Numbered from the stretch's first letter, positions 43,819 to 52,570 are shown. The stretch is DNA of 64,000 bases from Chryseobacterium sp. H1D6B (GCF_029892445.1 NZ_JARXVJ010000001.1:4402001-4466000), one strand, 5' to 3'. Translations and numbers: made by a program. The notes: generated by a model not told the origin, from the sequence alone.

Positions 43819-45510
43819 TTACGAATTTACTGCTTTCGGCTTATAAAACAATAACCCGATTGCCGAAAATATAATTACTGCCGTTGCCCCAATCACATTA
43901 AGCCAAAGGAAAGAAACGATATCGAACTTATAAACGGCAATAACCGTAATTTCTGATAAAATTGCAGCAATAAATACATTCGTCCCGGCGATTTTTTTAT
44001 AGTAAAAGGCGACAAGAAAAATCCCCAATATCGGACCGTAGAAAAGAGAACCTAATACATTCACCGCTTCAATAAGGGAACCCATTTGAGTGGCAAACAT
44101 GGCTACTCCGATGGAGAAAATACCCCAGGCTAAAGTATGTAGTCGGCTGTATTTCAATTCGGTTGCATCATCAGGAATTTCTTTTTTAAATATCAAATGA
44201 ACATCTTTTAATGAACAGGCGGCAAGGGAATTCAGCGCTGCAGAAATTGAACCCCAGCTGGCCAGAAAAATGACAGCAAACAGTAAACCGATCATTCCTA
44301 CAGGCAAGGTATTTTTTACGAAATACAGGAAAATATAATTGGTATCTGTTTTCTCTGCATTATAGTTTGAATGATTAATAGCCTCTTCTACCCTGCCGTG
44401 AAGTGCTTTCACCTCGGTTTGTGTGTTTTTAAAATCCTGAATTGTTTTTTTAAGCTGGGGAGAATTATTTTCTTTCAACTTTAGAATTTCTTTCGATTCT
44501 GCATTAAATTTTATTTGCAGATTCTGATGCTCAGTTTCAAAAACCGCAGCCTGTTCAGGTTGTGTCTCCTTTAAATGTTGATAAGACCGCTCGTTAAAAT
44601 AAATTGGAGCCGGTTTTAAGGAAAAGAAAGCAAAAAGCAAAGCACCAATCAGGAGAATAGCAAACTGCATCGGAATTTTAACCAATCCGTTCAACAGCAA
44701 GCCCATTTTTGCGTTGGTATTGTCTTTCGCTGTAATATACCTCCCGACCTGGCTCTGGTCAGTACCGAAGTAAGAAAGCGCCAGAAAAAAACCGCCAATT
44801 AACCCGCTCCAAATATTATATTTATCTTTCCAATCGAATTCTGTGGTGATTACATTGAGCTTTCCGGATTTTCCAGCCAGATAAAGCGCATCCTTAAAAC
44901 CAATTCCATTCGGCATATTCTGAATAAGCAAATACCCTGCAAAAGCCATTGTTCCCAGAATAATGAGAAACTGTAATTTTTGGGTGTGGGCGATCGCTTT
45001 TGCACCGCCAACATAGGTATAAATCAACAGAATACCGCCTGTTAAAACATTGGTTAAATAAATATTCCAGTTTAAAACGCTTGACAAGATGATACTCGGA
45101 GCATAAATGCTTATTCCTGTTGATAAGCCTCTGGAAAAAAGAAAAAGCAGTGAAGTGAGCACCCTTGTTTTCTTATCAAAACGGTTTTCTAAATACTCAT
45201 AGGCGGTGTAAACATTTAACCGCTGAAAAATCGGGATGAAAGTGATACAGATAACAATCATTGCCAAAGGCAACCCAAAGTAATACTGAACGAAACGCAT
45301 ACCATCTGTATAAGCCTGGCCCGGTGCTGAAAGAAAAGTAATGGCACTTGCCTGCGTAGCCATAATACCTATAAGCACAATGTACCAGGGCATTTTATTA
45401 TCTGCTTTCAGGTATGATTCGTTGCTTTTCTGGCCCCGACCGATGAATACACCGTAAACAACCACGGCAACAAGTGTAACAATGAGAACGGTCCAATCTA
45501 TAGTACTCAT
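43819..45510 (-). CDS. Sodium:solute symporter (SSS family)
   Basis: 563 residues, about 13 TMs. YLKADNKMPWYIVLIGIMATQASAITFLSAPGQAY is the SSS entry signature; YFGLPLAMIVICITFIPIFQRLNVYTAYEYLENRF and LSYFGTDQSQVGRYITAKD are further hallmarks. A ~100-residue hydrophilic, coiled-coil-like insertion (EQAAVFETEHQNLQIKFNAE and on) sits between TMs at ~300-390. The start overlaps the stop of a 34-residue membrane peptide gene (ATGA), and a PIG-L deacetylase precedes, so the substrate may be a sugar or deacetylated amino sugar. Substrate not determinable. Confidence 0.9.
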   Translation of the reverse strand: MSTIDWTVLIVTLVAVVVYGVFIGRGQKSNESYLKADNKMPWYIVLIGIMATQASAITFLSAPGQAYTDGMRFVQYYFGLPLAMIVICITFIPIFQRLNVYTAYEYLENRFDKKTRVLTSLLFLFSRGLSTGISIYAPSIILSSVLNWNIYLTNVLTGGILLIYTYVGGAKAIAHTQKLQFLIILGTMAFAGYLLIQNMPNGIGFKDALYLAGKSGKLNVITTEFDWKDKYNIWSGLIGGFFLALSYFGTDQSQVGRYITAKDNTNAKMGLLLNGLVKIPMQFAILLIGALLFAFFSLKPAPIYFNERSYQHLKETQPEQAAVFETEHQNLQIKFNAESKEILKLKENNSPQLKKTIQDFKNTQTEVKALHGRVEEAINHSNYNAEKTDTNYIFLYFVKNTLPVGMIGLLFAVIFLASWGSISAALNSLAACSLKDVHLIFKKEIPDDATELKYSRLHTLAWGIFSIGVAMFATQMGSLIEAVNVLGSLFYGPILGIFLVAFYYKKIAGTNVFIAAILSEITVIAVYKFDIVSFLWLNVIGATAVIIFSAIGLLFYKPKAVNS

Positions 45511-45611
45511 GCCCAGAATTTAGTAAATAAATAATAAAATACGATCTGCAATACTAATGCAGCTGCTAATAATATGTACCATGTATTCCAATTTTTAAAT
45601 TGTTTGTTCAT
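45507..45611 (-). CDS. 34-residue membrane microprotein, likely symporter partner
   Basis: A short frame of 35 codons including stop. MNKQFKNWNTWYILLAAA is followed by LVLQIVFYYLFTKFWA, one TM with Trp/Tyr at both interfaces. Its ATG overlaps the PIG-L stop (TGATG) and its TGA overlaps the symporter ATG (ATGA), so all three are translationally coupled. Small one-TM subunits of this kind accompany some SSS transporters (for example YjcH-type partners of ActP), though this one is shorter. Function as accessory subunit is inference. Confidence 0.7.
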   Translation of the reverse strand: MNKQFKNWNTWYILLAAALVLQIVFYYLFTKFWA

Positions 45612-48118
45612 CAGTTTTTCTGTGCAGATAAAAAGTTTAAAAATAAACGTGCCGCCCCAACATTTCCCGCAGGCAGCTGTCTGAAAAAGGCCAAGGGTGT
45701 ATAAATAAAATTACCCTTCCCGTATTTGGCATATAAAGTAGATCCCTGCAGCGGCTGTTCATCTGTATCATGCATTTCAAAAAGCGGTTCATACGCTGTA
45801 TCCCATTGATCAGGGAAATAGGCGCCACGCTCCTGTACCCAACCTTTAAAATCATCCGCAGTAATTTTGTTGGGAAAGTTCAGTACTTTATGATTGGGAT
45901 TTAAAAACGTAACCGCAGCATTTTCTTCGGTAACCCGCTTATTGGCAATACTGAAATTGTATATTCCCAATTTGTCGACAGTTGTATCCTGATTCGTGTT
46001 ATACTGCATCACCAAATTACCTCCGGTTTTTACATAAGACCATAAAAAAGGCATCCAGCGGCCAAGCTTTTTCTCTGTGTTATTGGCACGGACACCAAGT
46101 ACGATGGCATCATATTGCGACAGCTTGTTTTGGCTGCCGTTTCCTCCGGATTCATCTAAGCTGCCATAAAAATCTTCGTCCTTCAAGACATCTACCTGAA
46201 TACCTGCAATGCGCAGGAACTCAGGAATGAAATCGCCCGCACCTTCTATGTATCCCACTTTTTTAACCTTCGCCTGAATATCGCCTTTCATCACAATTAC
46301 AGATGCAGGCGCAAAATATTGTAAGGAGGGTAAATGCGGATACTGAATTAATACTTGTTTTTTATTATAAGTGACTCCATCTGCAACAAAATTGGCATCC
46401 AATTGCAGGCGAGATGAGTGTATTGCAGCAAGCTTAGCTTTTGGAATAACGTAATCGATAGTAGTGTCTTTTCCATTGAGCAAACTTAAATCAGCACCGC
46501 CTAATCGCTCTCCGTTATACATCAGGTTTAGAATACCTTTATTATTGTACAGTTTGCTAGAATTAATCTTAACATTTACACTCAAATGTAAATCTTCATT
46601 TTCTTTGACCCAATAAAGGGGTTGTGTAAATTTCAGTTCCAATGCAGGAACAATACGCAAGGCTTCGACCACATCACCACGCACCGGGTCTAATTTTTTG
46701 AAAGAAAGGGGAAGTTTAACCTGAAACTTTTCCGAACCGATTCTTAAACTTAGCAAAACATTCAGTGGTGATGCAGCCTCGGGTAAACCGATTAAAGTAT
46801 CATTTGGAACAGAGAAAGTTCCCGTGTTCGTGGCTGGTTTTGCCAGCCAGTAAGGTTCTGTGAGTGCTGCATCAGCAGGAATCTGAAGGTCATGCTGAAT
46901 GGTAATCAAAGAATCTTTTGATAGTTTTCTGTTAAAGCTCTCTGGCTTATTTAACCAATTTACATTTTCTAAAACGACAGGATTTGCAGCTCTTGAAATC
47001 AAATTTAACCTGAAATTGTAATTGTCTCCAGCAACAGCTTCCGCTTGATTGGTCACTACCTCGCCCATAAATCCTGCACAGCTTAAAATAATATTGTCAA
47101 GTGCCGTAATTTTATCCTTTTTTAGGTCTACATCTTGTAGCGCCATCACCTTTTTTCGTAAAGCAAGCAAAGCGGGCAAGCTCTGGTCTGGCTCGTTGAA
47201 ATTGAAAGCTGAAATAATTTCAGCTAATGATTGGTCTATATCAGTGTTTCCTTTTGCAGTCCATGTTTTAACTACTCCGTCAAAAAGTGTTGCTTTTGCA
47301 TGTTCACCAATAACGTGGGCAAAGTATTCAGTTCTGATGCCGGCTACAGACTGTGTTCCCGCACCCTGGCTTTTATGTAAACTTCTGCTTAATCCAGCCA
47401 ATTCACCATAACCCATTCCCAATTGTGCATCATATTGCCCAACGGTAACTTTTAGTTGATTTTCAGCTGTCGTATTGACCGCACCAAAGCGGAAAGTATT
47501 CCACAATACGCGTTTTGGCTGCCATACATTCACATATTTTAGTTGATCTGGGAAAGCCGTTTTATCGCCTGCCAGCTTAAAAGCTTTTTCCGCCACCACA
47601 GCCGAAGCCGCATGCTGTCCGTGCCCTGCCGCAGCAGTAGGAGGAAAACGGCAAATGATAACATCGGGACGGAATTTACGGATGACCCAGACTACATCCG
47701 CTATAATGCTGTCTTCATCCCATTGTTTAAAGGTATCGGTAGTATTTTTAGAGAACCCGAAATCAATCGCGCGGGTAAAAAACTGTTGGGCACCATCTAA
47801 TTTTCTTGCCTCTAAAAGCTCATGCGTTCTGATTAAACCCAATGCAGCACCCTGCTCTGTGCCTAGTAAATTCTGACCCCCATCACCTCTGGTTAAAGAC
47901 AAATAGCCCGTTTCTACATGTTGGTCATTGATTAGCCAGGAGAGCAATCCTGTATTTTCATCATCGGGATGAGCCGCAAGGTATAAAACTTTAGGCAGTT
48001 GTTTAAGTGTTTTGAGTTCACGGTAAATTTCAGATGATTTGGAGGGCCGAACCTGCTGGGCCGAACAAAAAACCGTATAAAAGCCAAGAATAAATACAGT
48101 GCTTACTTTTTTGAACAT
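45611..48118 (-). CDS. Secreted PIG-L/LmbE family deacetylase, long form
   Basis: 835 residues. Signal peptide ending VFCSAQQ. The LmbE core shows VLYLAAHPDDENTGLLSWL (zinc ligands HPDD), LSLTRGDGGQNLLG, TFKQWDEDSIIADVVWVIRKFRPDVIICRF and AAGHGQHAASAV (zinc His). It is followed by ~350 residues of beta domains and a C-terminal glutamine-amidotransferase-like Rossmann part (YDAIVLGVRANN ... YVKTGGNLVMQYNTN). It removes N-acetyl groups from GlcNAc-type substrates, here in the periplasm. The coupled symporter downstream suggests uptake of the product. Confidence 0.9.
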   Translation of the reverse strand: MFKKVSTVFILGFYTVFCSAQQVRPSKSSEIYRELKTLKQLPKVLYLAAHPDDENTGLLSWLINDQHVETGYLSLTRGDGGQNLLGTEQGAALGLIRTHELLEARKLDGAQQFFTRAIDFGFSKNTTDTFKQWDEDSIIADVVWVIRKFRPDVIICRFPPTAAAGHGQHAASAVVAEKAFKLAGDKTAFPDQLKYVNVWQPKRVLWNTFRFGAVNTTAENQLKVTVGQYDAQLGMGYGELAGLSRSLHKSQGAGTQSVAGIRTEYFAHVIGEHAKATLFDGVVKTWTAKGNTDIDQSLAEIISAFNFNEPDQSLPALLALRKKVMALQDVDLKKDKITALDNIILSCAGFMGEVVTNQAEAVAGDNYNFRLNLISRAANPVVLENVNWLNKPESFNRKLSKDSLITIQHDLQIPADAALTEPYWLAKPATNTGTFSVPNDTLIGLPEAASPLNVLLSLRIGSEKFQVKLPLSFKKLDPVRGDVVEALRIVPALELKFTQPLYWVKENEDLHLSVNVKINSSKLYNNKGILNLMYNGERLGGADLSLLNGKDTTIDYVIPKAKLAAIHSSRLQLDANFVADGVTYNKKQVLIQYPHLPSLQYFAPASVIVMKGDIQAKVKKVGYIEGAGDFIPEFLRIAGIQVDVLKDEDFYGSLDESGGNGSQNKLSQYDAIVLGVRANNTEKKLGRWMPFLWSYVKTGGNLVMQYNTNQDTTVDKLGIYNFSIANKRVTEENAAVTFLNPNHKVLNFPNKITADDFKGWVQERGAYFPDQWDTAYEPLFEMHDTDEQPLQGSTLYAKYGKGNFIYTPLAFFRQLPAGNVGAARLFLNFLSAQKN

Positions 48119-48137
48119 TTAAATTTGCTTTGCGGGG

Positions 48138-48145
48138 CAAATATA
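48138..48145 (-). promoter_or_regulatory. TAnnTTTG box of the PIG-L operon
   Basis: Minus-strand TATATTTG, 19 nt before the ATG at 48118. Confidence 0.55.
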
Positions 48146-48535
48146 AGTAAATCATCTTTCTTTCAATCTTAAAAGAATCAGACTCTGAATTTTCACAAAA
48201 TTAAATAAACATTGCTGCTCATTATCTATAAAGCTGTTTAAACTTTTTTATTCAACTACAAAAGATTGAAACACTTAAGTGAGCTCAAGAGGATATCCTG
48301 GCGCAGAATAAATCCTCATCAGTTTTAAAAAATATTTGATTTTTTTTCTTCAGTGCACTTTTACGGCGTATTATTTTAAACTTTCTAAAGTGTAAATAGT
48401 TTTAATCACACATAAATACTGAATTAAAAACATTATAAATCAATTCAAAACCCTCCTATTTTAATAGAATATTACGAATTAATTAATTTATATTAACCAT
48501 AAAGTAAATTTTTTAATTTTTTAACAAAAAAAAGT
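48146..48535. other. Divergent intergenic region
   Basis: AT-rich spacer between two divergent promoters. No gene, hairpin or repeat stands out. Confidence 0.5.
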
Positions 48536-48543
48536 TATATTTG
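48536..48543 (+). promoter_or_regulatory. TAnnTTTG box for secreted protein gene
   Basis: Perfect TATATTTG, 24 nt before the ATG at 48568. Confidence 0.6.
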
Positions 48544-48567
48544 ATTTACACAAAATAACACCTTACC

Positions 48568-49785
48568 ATGAAAACAAAATTTACACAATTCAGTGCTATT
48601 CTTATTTCTGGATTATCATTTGCCCAAGTAGGCTTTAATACAGCTTTACCAAAAACAACGGTGGATGTATCTGCTAAAAGAGATAATTCAGGAGTGATTA
48701 CCGATAACACACAAACATTCGGATTACAGGCTCCGAGGCTTACAAGAGCTGAGCTTACGGCCAATACGGCGACCTATGGCAGCGATCAGAGAGGAGCATT
48801 AATTTATATTACGGATGTTACCGGTGGAGATGCTACAGGACAACGTATTAATGTTACGGCTATGGGCTATTATTATTTTGATGGAACAGTGTGGCAAAGA
48901 ATTACACAGGCAGCAAATACCATCGCTCCGGCGATTTCCGCATTACAATGTACTACCGCTTACTTAAATCCTTCTACTTATGTTGCCGGGACTCCTTACA
49001 ACGGAAACCTGAGAGTTACCTACAGCCAGGGAAACGGAGGTTCGTATAATTCAGGAGCTCCTTTTACCGTAAACGGATTAACCTTCCAGCTGAGACCCGG
49101 AACTCTAGAGTTTGGTGACGGCGAATTGGTATTCTCAGTGACTGGGACTCCTGCCACTGGTAATAATATGACTTTTTCTGTGACCAGCAGTAATGTTCCT
49201 TTCTTAACAGTAGTACAAAACTGCATCGCTACAGTAGGAAATACCAGCCGTGCAGACATTTCATCTCTTGCTGCGATGGGATATCCTACTCTAACAACCG
49301 ATTCCAACGGGAAACAAGCCTATACTTTCCCTCTTACTACCCCAGACGGTCTGTATTCGATCAGGGTAATATTTGATACCACAAGTGGTACAACCGCTGT
49401 AATTCCTAATGTACAATTGTTTAATAATACAGGTGCTACCGTTAATCTGTATTGGAATTATAATACCGAATATGGAGGTTATATCGGTTCAGCTGTAACC
49501 ACAAACAATATTACTTCAGGAGTATGGGGCGGTATGAATGATTCAACAGCTAACTGGTTTCCTCAAAGCACAGGTGCAGTAGGAACTGCTTACTGGGGGA
49601 ATGCAGGGATTATAGATGGAGCCAGTGGCGGACCTGAGCATAGAAGATATACCTGGATAGACAGTAATGCTTCTTCAAAAACCGCTTATACCGCAACCAT
49701 TATGGCAGGAGCCCCTACTTCAGGCAGTGCCCAACCTAACCTTTCTAAAATATTCATACAGATAGAGCAAGTAAAAGCACCATAA
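48568..49785 (+). CDS. Secreted hypothetical protein, fibre-like N-terminus
   Basis: 405 residues. Signal peptide ending LSFAQ. The first ~120 residues (VGFNTALPKTTVDVSAKR, FGLQAPRLTRAELTA, GALIYITDVTGG, GYYYFDGTVWQRI) form a cassette I know from many Chryseobacterium secreted proteins, reminiscent of phage tail-fibre heads. The remainder is Gly/Thr/Asn-rich beta sequence with two putative lectin-like sheets. No T9SS sorting domain at the C-terminus. Function unknown. A terminator follows. Confidence 0.65.
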   Translation: MKTKFTQFSAILISGLSFAQVGFNTALPKTTVDVSAKRDNSGVITDNTQTFGLQAPRLTRAELTANTATYGSDQRGALIYITDVTGGDATGQRINVTAMGYYYFDGTVWQRITQAANTIAPAISALQCTTAYLNPSTYVAGTPYNGNLRVTYSQGNGGSYNSGAPFTVNGLTFQLRPGTLEFGDGELVFSVTGTPATGNNMTFSVTSSNVPFLTVVQNCIATVGNTSRADISSLAAMGYPTLTTDSNGKQAYTFPLTTPDGLYSIRVIFDTTSGTTAVIPNVQLFNNTGATVNLYWNYNTEYGGYIGSAVTTNNITSGVWGGMNDSTANWFPQSTGAVGTAYWGNAGIIDGASGGPEHRRYTWIDSNASSKTAYTATIMAGAPTSGSAQPNLSKIFIQIEQVKAP

Positions 49786-49788
49786 CAT

Positions 49789-49813
49789 AATGCCCCTAAC
49801 AAAGGGGCATTTC
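49789..49813 (+). terminator. Intrinsic terminator
   Basis: Nine-bp stem AATGCCCCT/AGGGGCATT with AACAA loop; a short T/C tail. Confidence 0.75.
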
Positions 49814-49882
49814 TTATTCATCTACGAAGTTTACGGTACATGTATCGATGTAAAATGATAAGTGATGTCCGCATCACCTGCT

Positions 49883-49945
49883 CTCCGAAGTCTCCTGATG
49901 TTGAAACAAGCTTAAAGGGAGGCCTTGCGCAGCAGAGGCTGATCC
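49883..49945 (+). repeat. REP-like dispersed element, copy 1 (decayed)
   Basis: CTCCGAAGTCTCCTGATGTTG, then CAAGCTTAAAGGGA and TTGCGCAGCAG. The parts recur at 53945-53980 and 57523-57605. The right arm of the hairpin is mutated here. Confidence 0.55.
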
Positions 49946-49970
49946 ACAACTCCCAACTTTTTATTTACGT

Positions 49971-50525
49971 TCAATATTCTGATTCTGATTTTGTATCAGC
50001 TGTCTTCTTTTCTCTCCTTCTTTGAAGAATAAGGTGTGCGGCATCCAGCATTTTAACCGTATGGATGTAGGGCATAACGATATTCCTTTCCGGTAAATTT
50101 TCATAGACGCCCATTGAGAAATAGACGATTCCGGACATAAAATAATCAAATTCTTTGAGGGTGTATTCTCTGAATGCTGTTTTGAAAACCAGCAGAGGAT
50201 TCCGGTATTCTTTCTCCGAAAGCAGGCCAAGCACCAACGGGGAAATATGTCCCTTCTGGGTATCGACAGTCCATTTCTTTTCCTTCAGGATGATGAGATA
50301 TCCTGCCCGGATCAGCGACCTCATCGACTGATGAAACTGGAAGATGACAGCCGGATCTTCATTAATCCAGCTATTCCTCTTTACCGCATAATTCATAATG
50401 TTGCTGAGCCTTTCTTTGGAAACATCCAGCTCATTGAACTGAAAGAAAGTTTCCATCAGCTGCAATCCGGAGTGCTTCTTGCCTGCCCGAAACCGGGGAG
50501 CAAAATCTGTTTTTATCTTTTTCAT
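49971..50525 (-). CDS. Hypothetical cytosolic protein
   Basis: 184 residues, basic at both ends (MKKIKTDFAPRFRAGKKHSG; QRRREKKTADTKSESEY), helical throughout. ETFFQFNELDVSKERLSNIMNYAVKRNSW and IFQFHQSMRSLIRAGYLIILKEKKW look like a compact helical bundle with a wing. Such an arrangement could be a winged-helix regulator, but no HTH is convincing. It lies just before a large nested inverted repeat. Not recognised. Confidence 0.5.
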   Translation of the reverse strand: MKKIKTDFAPRFRAGKKHSGLQLMETFFQFNELDVSKERLSNIMNYAVKRNSWINEDPAVIFQFHQSMRSLIRAGYLIILKEKKWTVDTQKGHISPLVLGLLSEKEYRNPLLVFKTAFREYTLKEFDYFMSGIVYFSMGVYENLPERNIVMPYIHTVKMLDAAHLILQRRREKKTADTKSESEY

Positions 50526-50556
50526 TGTTTGTATTTTTATTGTTGAAATTTTTCTT

Positions 50557-50686
50557 AACCATTAAGATTTATTAAGGTTTTAAGATTTATTAAGGGCATA
50601 GCTAAAGCTATTTTTTTAAGCAAAATGCTTCATCCATCTTTGATGGATCTTAACTTTCCTTAAAACCTTCATTTTTCTTAATGGTT
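50557..50686. repeat. 130-bp nested inverted repeat
   Basis: Outer arms 50557-50584 and 50659-50686 are complementary at about 23 of 28 positions. Inside are three short hairpins: 50599-50612 (ATAGCT/AGCTAT), 50619-50630 (AAGC/GCTT) and 50632-50648 (ATCCATC/GATGGAT). Both outer flanks carry GTTTGTATTTTT. It looks like an extragenic palindromic repeat or a structured RNA. Confidence 0.7.
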
Positions 50687-50737
50687 TGTATTTTTTCATG
50701 AGTTTGTATTTTTTTATAAATGTAAGAAAAGAAATTC

Positions 50738-50761
50738 AATTACGGTCGATCGACCGTAATT
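50738..50761. promoter_or_regulatory. 24-bp perfect palindrome, candidate XRE operator
   Basis: AATTACGGTCGA followed by its exact reverse complement, 29 nt before the ATG of the XRE gene. The GC core GGTCGATCGACC stands out in AT-rich surroundings. It fits a dimeric repressor site; the T run behind it would also allow a terminator reading. Confidence 0.6.
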
Positions 50762-50790
50762 TTTTATTATTTAATTATTTCATTTGTTCT

Positions 50791-51024
50791 ATGACAGATA
50801 TAAACGAAAAAATTTGTTTATACATTACAAAAAAATGGTTGATACCTTGGCTTCAAGAAGGCAAGTCACAAAATTCTTTTGCCAAAAGTCATGGTGTAGA
50901 AGAAAGTACCATTAGAAAAATTAAAAGTGAAGAAACTTACAGAATACCAGTTGAAACACTTTTCAAAATATGTGAAGCAAGAAAAATTAGTTTATCTGAT
51001 TTCTTTAAACTTATAAATGAATAA
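50791..51024 (+). CDS. XRE-family helix-turn-helix regulator
   Basis: 77 residues from the ATG at 50791; the longer frame upstream crosses the palindrome and lacks family features, so this start is preferred. The HTH core reads GKSQNSFAKSHGVEESTIRKIKSEETYRIPVETLFKICEARKISLSDFF, the usual five-helix XRE domain and nothing else. The 24-bp palindrome immediately upstream suggests autoregulation. The Kiwa-like pair downstream has its own promoter, but may be controlled by it. Confidence 0.82.
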   Translation: MTDINEKICLYITKKWLIPWLQEGKSQNSFAKSHGVEESTIRKIKSEETYRIPVETLFKICEARKISLSDFFKLINE

Positions 51025-51051
51025 TCCTGACGAAAGTTGGGATTTTTTTTT
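51024..51051 (+). terminator. Intrinsic terminator after the XRE gene
   Basis: Eight-bp stem ATCCTGAC/GTTGGGAT (two G-U) with GAAA tetraloop and a T9 tail. Confidence 0.8.
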
Positions 51052-51168
51052 GTGACGAAATTTTCGAAATATTTAAGAAAATCCGTGAAAATACTGAGTC
51101 AATATTTTAAGATGATTTTTATTTTCGCTTTTTACGGAAACCCGTTTTTTTTAAATTATGTATAATAA

Positions 51169-51176
51169 TATTTTTG
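51169..51176 (+). promoter_or_regulatory. TAnnTTTG box of the Kiwa-like operon
   Basis: TATTTTTG, 47 nt before the ATG at 51224 and behind the XRE terminator. Confidence 0.55.
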
Positions 51177-51223
51177 TAAAACTATAATTTTTCAAAAAAC
51201 TTAAAAAAGAAAAAATTAAGAGA

Positions 51224-51745
51224 ATGAAATATTTATATCAATTATTTTTAGCTTTTAACTCGACTTGGTTAATTGCCGTAGTATTTCTTGTAAAAGAAAA
51301 GTATGTATTTAGTTTTATTGAAAAATTTTCCATGTATTACTCTTGGGGTATATTTATTTTAATCCCAATCATCTTAACTATTTTGAGTTTTCTAATTGCA
51401 ATGAAATTACCAAAAGATAATTTGCAAAGAAATTCAGTTATAGAAATTGAACTAGCAAATAACAATTTTTTACCAACTTATTTAGGGTATTTTTTTGTGT
51501 CTTTAGGTGTAAACGATATCCCTACTCTAGTTGTAGTTTTTTTAATCATTTACATTTTTACATTTTTATCACAAACACTTTATTTCAATCCTATTTTTTT
51601 ACTTTTTGGCTATCATTTTTACTTTGTAAAAACATCAGCAAATATTAAGATATTCTTAATAACTAAAAGACAACTAAAAACTCCTGGCAATGATAATTTT
51701 AATAATTTGAGGAGAATCAATGATTATACATTTATAGAACTTTAA
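51224..51745 (+). CDS. kwaA: KwaA-like four-TM membrane protein (putative Kiwa anti-phage system)
   Basis: 173 residues with four hydrophobic segments at about 3-20, 36-60, 90-125 (double) and 130-150. NNNFLPTYLGYFFVSLGVND and SQTLYFNPIFLLFGYHFYFV match what I recall of KwaA, the membrane half of Kiwa. It is followed after 12 nt by a DUF4868-like gene, the arrangement of kwaA-kwaB. In Kiwa, KwaA senses phage attachment at the membrane and recruits KwaB. Family assignment is from memory of the family pattern and gene order, not from a search. Confidence 0.6.
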   Translation: MKYLYQLFLAFNSTWLIAVVFLVKEKYVFSFIEKFSMYYSWGIFILIPIILTILSFLIAMKLPKDNLQRNSVIEIELANNNFLPTYLGYFFVSLGVNDIPTLVVVFLIIYIFTFLSQTLYFNPIFLLFGYHFYFVKTSANIKIFLITKRQLKTPGNDNFNNLRRINDYTFIEL

Positions 51746-51757
51746 AACTTATAGCAT

Positions 51758-52570
51758 ATGGCAACCTTTATTTATGGAAAAGTGAAAAGAAAACATAATA
51801 TTTTCCGAGTAATTGAGACAGAAGAAGAAGTTTACAATATTTCACAATTAAATTTAGTCGGTGTTGATTATAATCCAAATACGCTCATTGAAAATGAAGA
51901 ACTTTATAAAGTTTCGCAATTTTCTCAATCTGGATTTTCATTTGATTTTATAACTAATGATTTGAACTCGGTCAATCATGACCAAATAATTAGAAACGAT
52001 CTCACAAAACTATCATTTATTTGTACCGTGCAGGATAATTTATATTTTTTTCAAATTATTAACTCAAGTTTTTTTATTAGTAAAAAATGGTTCTCTATTG
52101 ATGAGTTAAGAATAGAAACTGAAAAACCAATTATTACAGTAAATCCATTTGCTGATGCAATATATGATAAAAACTCTGACATACTATACTTCAAAAAATT
52201 ACCTGCGGCACAAAAAATATTTAAAGGAATGGATCAACTATATAAAGAAGCAACTGCTTTAGAAACTGATTCCTTTTTACAAAACGATTTCTTGCAGGTT
52301 GATTCTAATTTTAGTAACAGAAATGTCTCAGTACCTAACAGAAAAAGGATTGCATTAGTAATGGGAACACTAAATAACTTATCTGATACCGAAAAACAAT
52401 CTGTATATTCATATATTAGTCAATATAGCCAAGTGGAATTTCAAGGTGGAAAGTTTAAAATTGAAACAGATGAAGATCTTAAATTTGTTTTATGGGGAAT
52501 TGAACAAAGGTTTTATACAACCCCAATAGGAGGTGAAAAGAGAATTGCAAACTCTATAATTAGTATTTAG
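51758..52570 (+). CDS. kwaB: KwaB-like protein (DUF4868), putative Kiwa effector
   Basis: 270 residues, soluble. An N-terminal beta-rich domain (~1-120), then VNPFADAIYDKNSDILYFKKL, AQKIFKGMDQLYKEATALETDSFLQNDF, VPNRKRIALVMGTL and a C-terminal FKIETDEDLKFVLWGIEQRFYTTPIGGEKRIANSI. The order of an 'iyd..iLYfk' strand, an 'iF....lykeA' helix and a closing 'dLk..L..ieqR.yt...g.EKR..nSi' resembles DUF4868/KwaB. KwaB binds DNA and blocks phage replication. It is somewhat shorter than typical KwaB. Confidence 0.58.
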   Translation: MATFIYGKVKRKHNIFRVIETEEEVYNISQLNLVGVDYNPNTLIENEELYKVSQFSQSGFSFDFITNDLNSVNHDQIIRNDLTKLSFICTVQDNLYFFQIINSSFFISKKWFSIDELRIETEKPIITVNPFADAIYDKNSDILYFKKLPAAQKIFKGMDQLYKEATALETDSFLQNDFLQVDSNFSNRNVSVPNRKRIALVMGTLNNLSDTEKQSVYSYISQYSQVEFQGGKFKIETDEDLKFVLWGIEQRFYTTPIGGEKRIANSIISI

